NCBI GenBank assembly: GCA_002794735.1
Contig: NBAZ01000017.1
Coordinates: 1-64,000 of the forward strand
Source of the DNA: Pyrrhoderma lamaoense
Lineage: Eukaryota > Basidiomycota > Agaricomycetes > Hymenochaetales > Hymenochaetaceae
DNA length: 64,000 nt
Direction: 5' to 3'
In this document: piece after piece, positions 1 through 11,063 of the stretch
Position numbering within the stretch: the stretch's first letter is position 1
Layout: each line of letters opens with the position of its first letter
The notes under the pieces: generated by a model
The model's database searches: none
Seen by the model: the letters and a program-made list of their open reading frames with translations, nothing else
Told to the model about the DNA's origin: nothing
Position numbers and translations under genes: made by a program

Positions 1-1885
1 GAGCTTGGTTTCGTTCTCAATTGAGCAAGACCGTTGGACTGATTGGGCTGGTCTATCTTCACCAAATCTATTTTTCGTGAACGCCCTTGATAATCTTGCT
101 CAACGCACCGGACAACCTCCATGGATTCGTATTGGCGCTGATTCAGAGGATCACACAGACTTTAGCTTTGATGTCGAGGTCTGTTCTTCATCCCCTTACT
201 GGTCTTGAATTTCCTATAAATATTTACTCTCACGTATACGTATCACCACCTAGTTCTCAGAGACAATTTTCCCTGCTCCCTCGGAATCCGTGCCGTATCC
301 GGAGGCCACCAATGTAACTGTTGGTGCGGCTTATTATGAGCTCGCATCCCACCTTCCTCGTGGTACCCGTGTCATATGGGGTGTCAATTTTGGTACAGAT
401 AATCTTACTGCTGCCTTCCTTGAGGCACAGGCTATAAAAAACGCATTCGATTCTCGCGAAGTGCAGTCGGCTGGTGTTATTCTTGCACAAGTGGAAATCG
501 GGAACGAGGCCGATCTGTATGGTGGAAATGGACACCGGAATCCGGCAACATGGACAATCCAGGAATACGTTAAAGAGTGTGTTCATATATACGTGATTTA
601 ATTCGGTGCTGGTATATTAACTGCATCACAATCAGATGGACAAGCTTCGCCGAAAATGTGACTTTGGCTGCTGGAGTAGATAGCTTGGGGCCGAAATTTA
701 TGGGTCTGTCATTTTCTGGATCTTCACACTCTACATCATCTTTTTCACCCCAAGGAGCATTTGCAAACGGCATTACCAACTCAACTCCTGGAAGGTTGAT
801 TTCTAGGTATAACCTAAACACAACTTTTTGTCTCCTATGTTGATTATTGCTACAGTATCTCACAACATAAATACTCGGGTTTGCTTCAAATTTAACTGGT
901 GGATGCTGATGGCTGATCTCAATCTAAGGGAGCGGTGTTACTGGAGTAGCAAATCTACCTTCGTTGATGTCAAAGTCCACGATTCGTTCAAATCTCTCGG
1001 CAATGATACCTGATATCGCTGTGGTCCATGACCAAGGATTAGAATATGTTTTTGGGTAAGCTGGGTAACCAAGAATATCGGTATAATCGTGTTCCAGGTA
1101 AACTTTCTATACTAGAGAAACAAATAGTTACTTCAGTCACGGAGCCCCTGGAGTCAGCAATGCGGCTGGATCAGCCATTTGGGCTCTTGACTACACACTT
1201 TTCGGAGCTACACTTGGTATAAAGAGATTTCATTTTCACGAAGGGATAGGCTACCGATATAATATGGTAATTAAGCTCCTCGTTGCTAAAACAAATAGCA
1301 TTGTAATTTTGTAAACTCAGATACAACCTATCACTTTAAACCGGTCCATCATTGATGCATCTGAACTTCCTGAACCGCTGCCTCCCCACATACAACTCGC
1401 ATACTACGGTGCTATAATAGTAGCAGAGGCCATCGGAAATCAAGAGCCATCTAGCGTTGTCGAACTTCAAATAGACGATGCGTCGCTTTCTGGTTTTGCT
1501 ATTTTTGAGAATACGTCATTAAAACGCGCAGTATTAATCGACTCCACGGCATTCTTGTCATCGTCGTCGGGTTTGAGAGCATCGCGGAATATAACTCTTT
1601 CTTTCAATGGGTCTGCACCTCACCCAACTGATGTTTCCATAAAGAGACTTGCGATAGGGTGAGTGATTATACTAATCTTTATCATTGGAGTTTCTTCGCC
1701 GTATTAAAGATAGAAAACTAACTTCTAAAAGATTTGCGGACGACACTACCGGTATTAAGTGGGGAGGACAGTCTTTTGAGACTAGTGACTCCCGTCCTTC
1801 TGGAGAGCTACAGCTAGAAACCGTTTCAGTGCAGTCTAGTATAAGCTTGACGGCGACTGAGGCCATTTTGCTGACTTTTCAGTAA
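1..1885 (+). CDS. GH79 beta-glucuronidase-like glycoside hydrolase, 3' part
   Basis: Partial gene, 5' end outside the window. Model: join(1..178, 254..576, 636..806, 856..878, 929..1055, 1116..1266, 1321..1658, 1732..1885), all GT-AG and phase-consistent. The first exon carries the family-typical stretch around SIEQDRW and RIGADSEDHT. The acid/base Glu lies in EIGNEADLYG, and the likely nucleophile Glu in HFHEGIGY. The last two exons make the C-terminal beta domain. GH79 enzymes are retaining, normally secreted hydrolases that release glucuronic acid (often 4-O-methyl) from arabinogalactan or related glycans. Exon 4 is only 23 nt; reading through the 50-nt intron after it would hit a stop, so the gene looks broken unless that intron is recognised. 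The stop is TAA at 1883-1885. Family assignment is firm; the exact substrate is inference. Confidence 0.87.
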
Positions 1886-2162
1886 GAAAATTTTCTTGTT
1901 TAAGTAATGTAAATATGATGTACTGCTCTTTGGGATGTTTTGATGACCTCTTATAATTCCGTTTCCTGATGTCTTAGTGTCAGATGATATTCTAATTCGT
2001 CTGCATTTCAAAGACAATATAGTAACATATGTGACACGATTAACGAATTTACATCACAAGAAATTGAAACAAGAAACAAAGTAACGAGAGACTAGAAAAT
2101 CGAATGTCAAAGACAACTCGTAAAAACGTTGCAGCCCTGAATCGTAGGTGTGATAGACACCG

Positions 2163-3069
2163 TCAAAGAGGCAGATTGATTGGTGAACAACCGATGTTGA
2201 TCAAACCGTTAAACTGTGCATTCTCGCAGCTATTCAAAGCATGAGAAAAAGCGAGATTGAGATGTGGAGAAAGAGAGACTAACCAGACTGTCTGAGCATT
2301 GCTAAGAATGAAGCAAGTAAGTAAGGCTATTGGTAGAGGAAGGAAGTATTGAGAAAAGGAGAACACACCAAGTTCCTCCAGAGCCTACCCCCAAAATCTA
2401 ATATTTAAACCCGCCCATTAATTTATTGAACAAGAAATTAAGCCAGTGATTCTTTGACTTACATTAATGGGGGTACAGTCCAAACCAACCGGAACATCCA
2501 CATCTTGAAGTACAATGCCGAGAAGGGATACTATTTTCGAAGCATTTTCTGAAGAAGCCGGCTCAACTGAGTTACAACAGTGAACGGGCCCTGTGCTGCA
2601 GGATGAGCCGACAGACGAAGCGGCTACTAAACTATTAGTGTCTATGAAGGCATCTTTAATAGTAGATATAGTACTTACCAATTGGCGCAGAGCTTGTATA
2701 CGAAGTTGGACTTGTGCCCTTAGGAGATGTGGCAACAACGGTCTCACTAGAAGAGACTGTGGAATAAGTTTCGGAACATGGTTCCGACGTGAACGTCGAC
2801 TTAGGCACTCCGTACGAGGTGTAGATTGTCTTCGGTGCTCTTGTTTTAGAGGACACGATGTGTTTAAACGTAGTGGGAGTGGCAATGCTTGAACTCGCAC
2901 TGTTCCCGTGGCTACCCCCACAGGAACAGGTAACCAATGACGTTGAAGTAATCGTCTTCTGGCAAGGGAGGTCAGGGATGTATAGCACCGCCGCACTAGC
3001 TGGAGTGGCACTGTTGATAACAAACAACGAAAGTGCAGAGACGATTAAGGATGAGATTACGAGCTTCAT
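2163..3069 (-). CDS. Class I hydrophobin with long Ser/Thr-rich N-terminal region
   Basis: Model: complement(join(2163..2229, 2284..2301, 2369..2397, 2463..2626, 2679..3069)), 222 aa, about twice the usual 100-120. A signal peptide starts MKLVISSLIVSALSLF. About 100 residues rich in Ser/Thr follow, with four extra Cys (LPC, TCSC, EPC). Then comes the full eight-Cys hydrophobin pattern: SSC, HCC, GLDC, GGTC, VCC, NIGC. Two internal exons are only 29 and 18 nt. The C-terminal half resembles the hydrophobin at 58.4 kb (LLGIV.Q.VDVP.G and VCCEN). Hydrophobins self-assemble at air-water interfaces and coat hyphae and fruiting bodies. The extended N-terminus could be a glycosylated or wall-associated stalk; that is inference. 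Everything depends on the splice model, but all eight cysteines fall in place only with it. Confidence 0.85.
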
Positions 3070-3494
3070 ATTTTGATACAGAAGGGGGTAGAGAACGACG
3101 AAAAGTTAAGTTACAAAGGCACAGAGAAAGACAAGAATGAAACCGTTCTTGTTGACAAAGTGAAAGAATGAGATAGAAGGGAGTTCATAGCACCAGCTCC
3201 CTTTTATAACAGCATTTGCTACGTCATACAGAGCCTTATATGTATATTTTGTATGAGTAAATTAGGAAAAGATAGTCCCATTTTGAATATCTGAATATAA
3301 ACCCCTGTAGTCACATAGTGCAGGGTGCAGACAAAAGATCAGCTTCAACATAGACACTGATTTACACGATTTCATTGTTGAGTAAACAAAGGTTGATAGA
3401 TACAACACGAATGTTGACCTTGCACATGATATCCCAGCGAGAGAACAATCCTATGGGTACGCAACTGACAATATTAAATGATAGTTAGCCAACT
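3070..3494. other. Intergenic: hydrophobin promoter / tafazzin 3' side
   Basis: No coding signal was seen. It holds the upstream region of the minus-strand hydrophobin and the 3' flank of tafazzin. Confidence 0.5.
3202..3209 (-). promoter_or_regulatory. TATA box of the long hydrophobin gene
   Basis: On the minus strand the sequence reads TTATAAAAG about 135 bp upstream of the ATG at 3069. The other two hydrophobins in this window have a similar box at about the same distance, which supports a core promoter role. Confidence 0.5.
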
Positions 3495-4769
3495 TCAGCG
3501 AGATGTATATGGCTTCGGTGATAGATTTTGGGAAGAAGATACACCAAGAAGAGGGCCAGAAGCAGAGTATCCTAGATCTTCTACTGACTTGTGCACAAGT
3601 GCCGTGACTGCTTCCCACTGCATTTGTCTAGCAAGAAGATCTGTTGACGTCAAATTTCCCATATTTTGAGCCCGGGAAATCAATGAACTCGATACTGGCA
3701 GAGGATCTCTACGCTTTGTAACCGCAGTAAGCACGCCTTTAAGTTCTGTTTCGTCAATTTTTTTCCCAAAAGATATAGTGACAGATTGTTGGAGTTGAGG
3801 GAGAAATTTAGCGGGAAAACCTGTTGGACGTGGCTCTGGCATCACGTTTTCAAAACCTGTTCGAAGCTTAATTTTCACATCTTTCGACATGACAACATTA
3901 TATACCTGACAGCCACATCGGAATAATCGCAGGAAGACGTTCTGTATCCGTTAGTATACGGCCACTTTCTATCATCTCAGACAAGCTCATCATACAAAGA
4001 AGAATATCCATGCTTACACTCCCCACTTAAATCTCGGAAGCTTTGCCACTAGATTTGTAGCATTAAAAGAATCATGATTGCTTGAGGCCTGAAGGAGTTG
4101 GTACTGATAGGGTTGATTGACCTTTCCTTCACCGAAGAGGTGCACCTACATAACAAAAAGATATTCAAGGATGACCTATACAATGCAAATGAAGTCTCAT
4201 ACCCATAAGCCTTCATTAAGCTTTTTTATCGCCATATCTACAGAGTGCTGATACACACCCTTCCCGCGAAATGTCTCCAAAACCTGTCCTTGACGAAAAA
4301 ATTCAGAGAAAACACTTGCTAACCAAGGCCCAGTAAGTCAGATGCACTTATGGCAAGAGAAGAGTGCCTACGGATTAGTAAAGATTATGTCTGAGGCTCC
4401 AAGTGTCCAGCGCATATCACGAAGATTAGTGAAACAGCGAAAAGGCAATACACCCCATGTCAGAGGGTCATCAAGTCTTTTCGAAACTCTCAGTCATTAT
4501 CAGCCAGCTATGTCGAGCAGTGTTCTTACGTAGAGATGTGATTTGAAACTAATAGTGAACACAGTCAGCAACACACCATCACAGCTGAGTTATTCTAGTT
4601 TACCAGTGACAACTCCTCTTCCCTTCTTGCGTTCCACGTCATCTAATGCATCTAGTATATGATTGATTCCCGTTACGGTTACATTTTTGAAGCCAGATAA
4701 TAAGAATGCCTTGCATGCGAGGCCAACAGCACCAATAGTACAAGCCGACAATATTCGTTGGACTTTCAT
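3495..4769 (-). CDS. TAZ1: Tafazzin (cardiolipin transacylase)
   Basis: Model: complement(join(3495..3856, 3906..3964, 4018..4145, 4203..4314, 4372..4476, 4530..4548, 4604..4769)), 316 aa. It transfers acyl chains between phospholipids and lysophospholipids to remodel cardiolipin at mitochondrial membranes. The HX4D acyltransferase motif is visible as NHISTLDD, assembled across a 19-nt exon. Further family blocks follow: RWTLGASDIIFTNP, FFRQGQVLETFRGKGVYQ, LFGEGKVNQP and PRFKWGVGRI. The start ATG at 4769 (MKVQRILSACTIGAVGL) is the first in-frame Met before the family block; the frame is closed by a TAG just upstream. The C-terminal 120 aa are less conserved. It diverges from the PhyH gene with only 165 bp between the starts. 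Confidence 0.92.
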
Positions 4770-4934
4770 CGCCTTGAAAACGGAGGCTATAGCAAACTTC
4801 TATTTTTGTTGAATTCCCTTGATCACGTGAACGTGAGCAGCCATATCCAGTTAAATCATCTAAGATCAATTCTTACAATTTCTATCATATCAGTGACTCA
4901 ATTTTACCCCTGTGTGCAGCTTTCTCAAACTCTT
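4770..4934. promoter_or_regulatory. Short bidirectional promoter between tafazzin and PhyH gene
   Basis: The two ATGs face away from each other across 165 bp, so both 5' UTRs and core promoters must share this stretch. A CACGTG-containing palindromic run (GATCACGTGAACGTGA, near 4821-4836) could bind a bHLH factor; that is inference. Confidence 0.45.
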
Positions 4935-6066
4935 ATGGTTATCGACAGCTCTCGTCTTAGACGAGAATATGATGAAAATGGCTATGTAGTTGTGGATAAT
5001 CTCGTATCGTCAGTCGAACTTTCGGCATTACGGGATGCTTGTACTCGTGTAGTTTCCAAAACCCGCTCGGGAGATTGGCCTCATCGAAGGGTTGTTGGGA
5101 AACAATTTCCGCCCTATGATAGTGATAACCCGGACTCTTGGGGAGTACAACACTTGCTTCACCCAGACCTCAATGAGCCTATCTTTGCACGTTGGTATGC
5201 AGGCGATCCGCTTATCAATGTCATCAAAACTTTATTAAGTTGTGAAGAAGAACATCTACAAATGGGTAAACTATCACAACTTCATGGAAAAGTGATAAGG
5301 ACGCCTCTAAAATTTGATCTCAGAACTTTTCAATATGTTGATAAATCCTGAAAAACATGATTTTGCTCTCCGCTGGCACAGAGACGATGTTCGCGAAACG
5401 GCCAGTGAGTCGGAGGAAATTATTGCGTTATCACAATGGCACTATGGTGTCCGTTAATTCATTTACTACTCTACTCGGCCTTACACTTGTTGACAGATCC
5501 AATGGAATACGTGTGTATTGAGTCGCTGATATCAATCTTTTTTCTTTTAATCGTATATATATCCGTTTGATACTTGTAGCGCCCTCTACGAGGACTCGTG
5601 TTTGTATCTAGTTCCTGGATCACATAAGCTTCCCCGCTCATCAGATCAGAGGCTCCTATCAGAAAGTATGGATGCTCCAGATGATCCTTTGAAGATGCCT
5701 GGATCTATTCAGATCACATTGAAAAGTAAGTTTTAGATTACTCATCCACACTACTTTACCGGTTTTATTAATACTACCACTTCCATCCTAGCTGGTCAAA
5801 CAGCTTTCTACAATTCAAACATCCTACATTGCGCGACATATTCTTGTGAGAAGCGACGAGCAACGCTTCATGCTTCCATGGGTGACTCTAGAGGGGGTTC
5901 TATTCGGGCTCGAAATATTCTTCAGCATGGCTTAGGCTGGATGAGGGACACTCGTTTCCGAAAAAGCCTACCCAATGGTCGTGCTCAAAATATGCTTGAT
6001 CTCTTGCTCGAGATGGAGGATCGTAAGGACATCTCTGGACAAGACAGGTATTCGTTAAGTAACTGA
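4935..6066 (+). CDS. Phytanoyl-CoA dioxygenase (PhyH) family protein
   Basis: Model: join(4935..5265, 5324..5448, 5497..5510, 5580..5725, 5792..6066), 296 aa. It is an Fe(II)/2-oxoglutarate-dependent oxygenase of the PhyH family. The iron ligands are readable: His and Asp in RWHRDDV, second His in NILHCATYS, with the 2OG-binding Arg probably in KRRATLHAS. The domain covers nearly the whole protein (EYDENGYVVVDNL near the start, LVPGSHKLPRS in the middle). One exon is 14 nt. The stop chosen, TGA at 6064-6066, gives a C-terminus DRYSLSN like the YSL ending seen in relatives. Substrate unknown; fungal members act on fatty acyl-CoA or secondary metabolites. Confidence 0.87.
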
Positions 6067-6104
6067 TAGACAGGGAAAAATATGACAGCCTGAAAATTGT
6101 GGCT

Positions 6105-6666
6105 ATGAGTTTTTCTACTTTTGAATGGGCTTTAGCTCATTATCCATCTCATGAAAGTCAGGAACGTTATTTATCTATATGTACCCTTAAGCCCTTGTCA
6201 AGGCGACCGAACAAGATGTACCGATACTTTTGCTAATAACCGTAATCAGGCAATTTGCATGCATTGGTATCAAAACTCTTAGAGGCCTTCCAACAGAAAA
6301 TGCAGGCGGGTGAAGTCAAGAATGGCGTAAAATTTACTGTGGGAGTCCATCTAGGTGGCGTATGTTGTATGGATGTCACTGATCTAGTACTAAGCTTATA
6401 CCTGAGTTTTTGATTTTTGAAGTTCGACTCAGGTCAGGTATAAGAATTCTCACAGCTAGAAACTGTCTACTGACCTCTGACTTCAGAATGTTATCAAAGA
6501 TACTCTCCTTGAGGTGTGGAAATCTAATGGAAATTTGACGACTAAGATGGCGTCAAAAGAAGGTGCTAATGATCTACCACATAAATCGAAACCAAGATTT
6601 AAGCTAGTTAATTATTCATTGAACGAAAGGAAGAAACCTTTGATCTCCCAGAGATGGCGATTATAA
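6105..6666 (+). CDS. Possible small spliced gene, unknown function
   Basis: A phase-consistent model exists: join(6105..6180, 6250..6359, 6423..6437, 6487..6666), 126 aa, starting MSFSTFEWALAHYPSH and ending ISQRWRL. It lies just downstream of the PhyH gene on the same strand. I recognise no domain. An alternative is that this is a 3' extension of PhyH joined by a 26-nt intron (6048-6073), which would be exceptionally short. It could also be 3' UTR. Supporting points are the four plausible introns and lack of stops; there is no homology I can name. Confidence 0.33.
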
Positions 6667-7147
6667 GAAGGTTGAGCTGATTATAATCATGTCACGTAGA
6701 CTCAGATCAAATTAACGTCCTCAATAAATAAGATTTTTATCAGTTCGCGCTTTTTTGTTCTTCCCTGGTGTGTTCTTCGAGTCTATCATTGATCCTAGCT
6801 CGCCCATCACAATCTAGATGAAACTTGTACATGAGCTTCTGTAACCCTAGTGCCACGTCTGGCCCTGATCTTAATCATCGTTCTACATTTGACAACTTGT
6901 CCATGACTTCCGCCCCGCAGACATTCTAATCCATTCTAATTCAAATATGGACGCATTCTCAATGTGGATTTTCTACTTCCTCATTCTCAACTTCAAAGTC
7001 CGCCAAAACTATATATAAACCCACTTTCTTCACATTTACAACCTTCATCCGAGCACCACATAGTCTTGCAGCTTAGGAGTTACCAATTCTTAGTCTTTGA
7101 TAAAGATCCGACTCATTCAATCTTTCTATCTACTCTACTAAAACACA
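6667..7147. other. Intergenic: upstream region of hydrophobin 2
   Basis: No gene seen. It ends in the promoter of the hydrophobin at 7148, with a TATA box near 7012-7019. Confidence 0.5.
7012..7019 (+). promoter_or_regulatory. TATA box of hydrophobin 2
   Basis: TATATAAA, 129 bp before the ATG at 7148. Spacing matches the boxes of the other two hydrophobins in the window. Confidence 0.55.
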
Positions 7148-7680
7148 ATGGTAGCGTTCGCATTTGCCACCTTATATGCGCTTGCAACTCTCGCTATTGC
7201 CACTCCCGCCCATAAACGTGGCGGCTCTTGTTCCACTGGAAAGCTTTCATGCTGTGACAGTATTTCCGTAAACATGATTTCTACGTGCTTCATATTTATG
7301 AGACTGACCTTCGACTAACTTGCCTTGTTGGGTGGCATATATCGTATCAACTAGACTGATGATTCGAGCAGCTCTGTAGGGCTCTCTAACATAGCATCCG
7401 GCTTGAGACAGAGGTCAGATATTCCTTTGGGCATAAATTGGTATGATTTCAGAGCATAATATATCGCAATATCTGATCATAAGCACGGTTTAAAGCAACC
7501 CTATTTCTGTGTTAGGAGGTGGATCCGGTGGATCCTGCAACACTCAGGCTGCATGCTGTGACGATATCGAAGGTAAGACAGGTTCATTAACAGATCAAGA
7601 AACCCAATAAACACATTTCTTATGCAGAGAACGAATCGCTTGTACCCATTGGGTTCAACTGCGTTCCAGTCGGTTTCTAA
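7148..7680 (+). CDS. Class I hydrophobin, short divergent member
   Basis: Model: join(7148..7267, 7355..7440, 7496..7572, 7628..7680), 111 aa. A signal peptide begins MVAFAFATLYALATLAIATP, followed by HKRGG, a possible KR processing site. All eight cysteines are in hydrophobin order: GSC, SCC, INC, GSC, ACC, FNC. The core PISVLGGGSGGSC matches class I. It ends FNCVPVGF. It is clearly different from the other two hydrophobins, which resemble each other more. Role: amphipathic surface coat of aerial hyphae or spores, secreted. Introns sit close to the cysteine-encoding blocks as in other class I genes. Confidence 0.9.
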
Positions 7681-8344
7681 GTCCAAGACAAAGACCCTTT
7701 CTTGTCCTTTATAGCCTTTACATTCGTTGCACCATTATTCTACCTCATTAAATCGCTAGAATCTAGCCTTTCAATCCTTCGAGTTCGCCTTTGTCTTGTT
7801 ACAATCCTTTTGGACTTTGACCCTTTTCTATTAAATGTTTAAACCAGTAATTCTATGTTGGTACAGCCTGCTTGCTACCCTTATTGTGGTTGGGTGAATA
7901 TACACGCACACCCCTTATATGTATCTCAAAGACCTTAAATTTTAAAGCGCGAGGGGTGGGGAAGAGCGAGTGTACCACCAAAACCTCAAGACTCGACAAC
8001 GTGTATGTGTTAGTAGTGAATATTGATTTGAATACTCAAAGTAGACAATGCGAGTTTGAATCATCAGTATGTATGGGATAGGTAGTTAGCAGTTTCTAAG
8101 TTCTCCGTATACTCGTACTTATAATAGTGTATACTCATGTTGAGGCCTATATTCATAAAGCATACACTGATACAGATGGAATGTATGGTCAATGACATTA
8201 GTAAGATATTTAGTTCTGTTTGTGATTGTGATGATGACTAATAGTTTCCATATAAGTCATATAATGCAATTTGACCCTTTGACTTTTGTCCTTCATCTTC
8301 AGGTTCAGTCACAGTGTAGCACTAGTATAAATCAGGAGTGGGTG
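7681..8344. other. Intergenic
   Basis: No coding or structured signal recognised; it holds the hydrophobin 3' end and the upstream region of the methyltransferase gene. Confidence 0.5.
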
Positions 8345-9304
8345 ATGAACAAGATTCAAATAGTCCTCGACTTTTTTTTCGGTCTCTCCCGCGCAATTCA
8401 ACCAGCATGGCTTCCCACCCTAGTAGCAGTACTCAACACACCATCTTTATTCCTTAAACCCCGAGAAGTCTCTCGTATCTTTATGGGCCACGTTTGGGCA
8501 GTTTACGGAGATGGTGTTGATCAGAGAACGCAGAAGCCCAAGGAGGAACTAGTGACTCCGAGAGCGTATGGTATAGTCCTCGATATCGGGGCAGGTAAGT
8601 GAAGCTTGAATATTCCCATGTCTCTATTTTCGTACTTTTGATAAATGTTAACTCATAATGATTCCAGGTCATGGTCATCTCGTTAAGTACCTCGATCGAT
8701 CGCGAGTTACAGCATACTTTGCATTAGAACCGAATCTCATGATGCATGAGCACATTATAAAGACAGCGCATGAAGCAGGATTCCGCGAAGAAGATGGAAC
8801 ATTTCTCATCATACCTTTCCCGCTTGAAAGTACCAACGATATCTGCGCCATGCTAACTCTCTGGTCTCAAAAATTTGCATCTTCCCCATCCTCATCGACA
8901 GAGAAAATAACGGATCCGATCAAGCTAGTCAAGCTCAAGTCATAGATACTATCGTCTGTATTCTCACCTTATGCTCAGTCCCCTCCCCAACAGTCGCACT
9001 AAAAAACATCATACAACACGTATTGCGCCCATGCGGCCAATTCCTCTTTTATGAGCACGTTAGAAGTCCTTCACGATCGATCGCATATATCCAGGATATC
9101 GTAGCTCCCATATGGCGTGTTTTCTTTGATGGCTGTATCATCGGACAGGATAGTATAAAAGTGATCCAAGATGCTGGAATGGTGACTAACGGTAACACCA
9201 AGTCGGAAGAGAGCTTGTGGGCCGATATAAAAATTTGGGAGAAAGAAGACGAAGATCCGAATAGTTTGTTCTATCATCAACTGGGACAATGTCTTAGGAA
9301 GTAG
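8345..9304 (+). CDS. METTL7-like SAM-dependent methyltransferase
   Basis: Model: join(8345..8594, 8668..8863, 8929..9304), 273 aa. The class I methyltransferase SAM motif VLDIGAGHGHLVKYLDRS is split by the first intron. Further features of the METTL7 family are ALEPNLMMHEHI, DTIVCILTLCSVPSP and GQFLFYEHV, and a hydrophobic N-terminal segment that probably anchors the protein to ER or lipid-droplet membrane. Human relatives methylate thiols; the fungal substrate is unknown. I start at ATG 8345 (MNKIQIVLDFFFGL) because it lines up with the family N-terminus; an open frame continues upstream to 8192 but does not look family-like. The second intron starts with a weak GTCTCA donor. Without it the frame closes at a TAG near 8942, so the alternative is an indel. 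Confidence 0.8.
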
Positions 9305-9639
9305 TATGCATTGATACTATGATTGTCAAGCGGTCCTGTACGAAGTTTGAAGAGAGATAAATGCTTCATATATATATACATAAACCACATTTACATATTT
9401 CAATCAAATAGGTATATAATCACGACCTTGATAGCTATGAGAGATTGTTCAAATGATCATACAAGTAGTTATGGATCAGAAATCAGTAAGAGCTGGATGT
9501 GGATATAAATTTATTACTAAAATGGGGTAATAATAATCATTACAGCCAAGGGTTCCGACATTCATACTTTTATGACTATGGACACAATCACATAACTAAG
9601 GCTGGGAGTAGACTAGGTAGCTGGTGAATAGTAGCTTGA
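9305..9639. other. Intergenic between convergent genes
   Basis: Three-prime regions of the methyltransferase (+) and SLD5 (-). AT-rich; nothing else seen. Confidence 0.5.
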
Positions 9640-10842
9640 TCATACAAGCTCTCCCTCTCCACGTAAGAGATTTTGTTCAATAGCTCGATAAGGAAGGAGT
9701 ACTATAGCATCTGAAGAAAGTGAGGCGAGTGTATAATCTCCGTCATCGCTACGCAAAAAAAATATCTCATATGAGAATAGTGCACATGACGTTAAAAATG
9801 GATATGGTTTACTTAATAGTAGGAATCAGCCTTTCAATCTCCACAAACGAGTGAAAAAGGACGGGTTTGTTATTGTCGGGCTCACTTACTTGATTAGAAT
9901 ATTCATAAGTTTATATGCCATATTATCCAAGTAAAAAACGTACTCATATTGGGTAAGGTGGGGACCGCATCGTCAAGCGCTCGTTGTGCTTCAGGCAAAT
10001 GATTCAACACAGTCGTATTCAGTTGTGTAACGATAAGTTTTGCATATCTATTCCCCAAGTAAACTTTTTTCACATGTACTCTCATAGAAATCAGCACAAA
10101 CCTTCGCGCATGGTCCTGTTCAGCTCTCGTAAGCCGCATCTCTATCTCCTTATTCCCGACAATATATGCGGCAAATCGTTCAATCTATACAAGCCATTAA
10201 TATCATATAAATCGATCAACAGAGTACAGAAAATAAGTGCTTACTTTTGCAAGTCTCGTCCGAACATAACTTCGCACAAGAAACTTTATTCGTTCAACCT
10301 CAGTTTGTACTAACATAGTCATGTAGTGATCCTCCTCACTCAAGGTAATATCCGCTCTCCTCAGTGCATTTGCATCCTTCGTCTGCAGAGTTCGAGTATA
10401 AAAGGCATGACTAGGAGGTCAAAATAGTTGTAGATCACGGTGTACTTACTTGCTGCCTTATAGAGTCGAGTACCCGCCCAAGTAATTCGTCCCGCGCAGG
10501 TAAGATGTCCGGAGCATGACGTTCCTCCTGCCAAGCACGCATGAGCTTCAACACATCATTCTGATTTGAGGCATAGTTGGTCCCGGTAGTCGCGCTATCC
10601 GAGGCACCCCGCGAGCCATTCTGGTCAACATCCATTGCTCCCTCCCCTAGTTCATTATTTCCATAGCTTCTTCTGTCTTTCCGTCCTCGCAAACTACTCC
10701 TTCCCTCTCTGGTCTCATCTCTGCGTGTTGGTTGCCTTGAAGAGCTCCCAGCATGTGTATTTTCAGCTTTTGCAAATGCGTAAGGATCATATGTGTATTC
10801 TTCCTCTTCGTAATTATTGCGAGACGGGTTGGCATCAGACAT
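9640..10842 (-). CDS. SLD5: GINS complex subunit SLD5
   Basis: Model: complement(join(9640..9748, 9813..9888, 9944..10047, 10102..10184, 10245..10382, 10450..10842)), 300 aa. GINS is part of the CMG replicative helicase. The conserved core is present: RDELLGRVLDSIRQQ, MLVQTEVERIKFLVRSYVRTRL, LTRAEQDHARRY and LPEAQRALDD, and the C-terminal B domain ends LLPYRAIEQNLLRGEGELV, matching the family terminus. The first 90 residues are an acidic/polar low-complexity leader (YEEEEYTYDPYAF, DETREGRSSLRGRKDRR), longer than in yeast Sld5. All exon phases agree. Nuclear DNA replication role from established knowledge of the family. Confidence 0.92.
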
Positions 10843-11063
10843 CTTTCAGGATTTACCCTTTTCAGAAAAGGAAATGTATGGAAAAGTAGATGGTTACCAA
10901 AGAAAGGTCATAGCCGGCCCTGAACTATGAAAATGTATGTGTTACAATTATTTATTACATCTGCTACATACACTACACATATTTTGTTCCAAGTACTATT
11001 TCAACCTCCCAGATAAGAAGAATCGAAATACAGGGATTATCTCTCTACACACATCATACTCTC

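Noticed and set aside
856..1020. GH79 frame broken by TAA near 895
   Set aside because: A 50-nt GT-AG intron (879-928) removes the stop and keeps the conserved frame, so this is not a pseudogene.
6048..6666. PhyH continuing through a 26-nt intron to 6666
   Set aside because: The intron would be far shorter than all others, and the ending DRYSLSN fits relatives; kept only as an alternative.
8192..8344. Earlier start for the methyltransferase
   Set aside because: The added residues are not like the family N-terminus, and ATG 8345 fits better.
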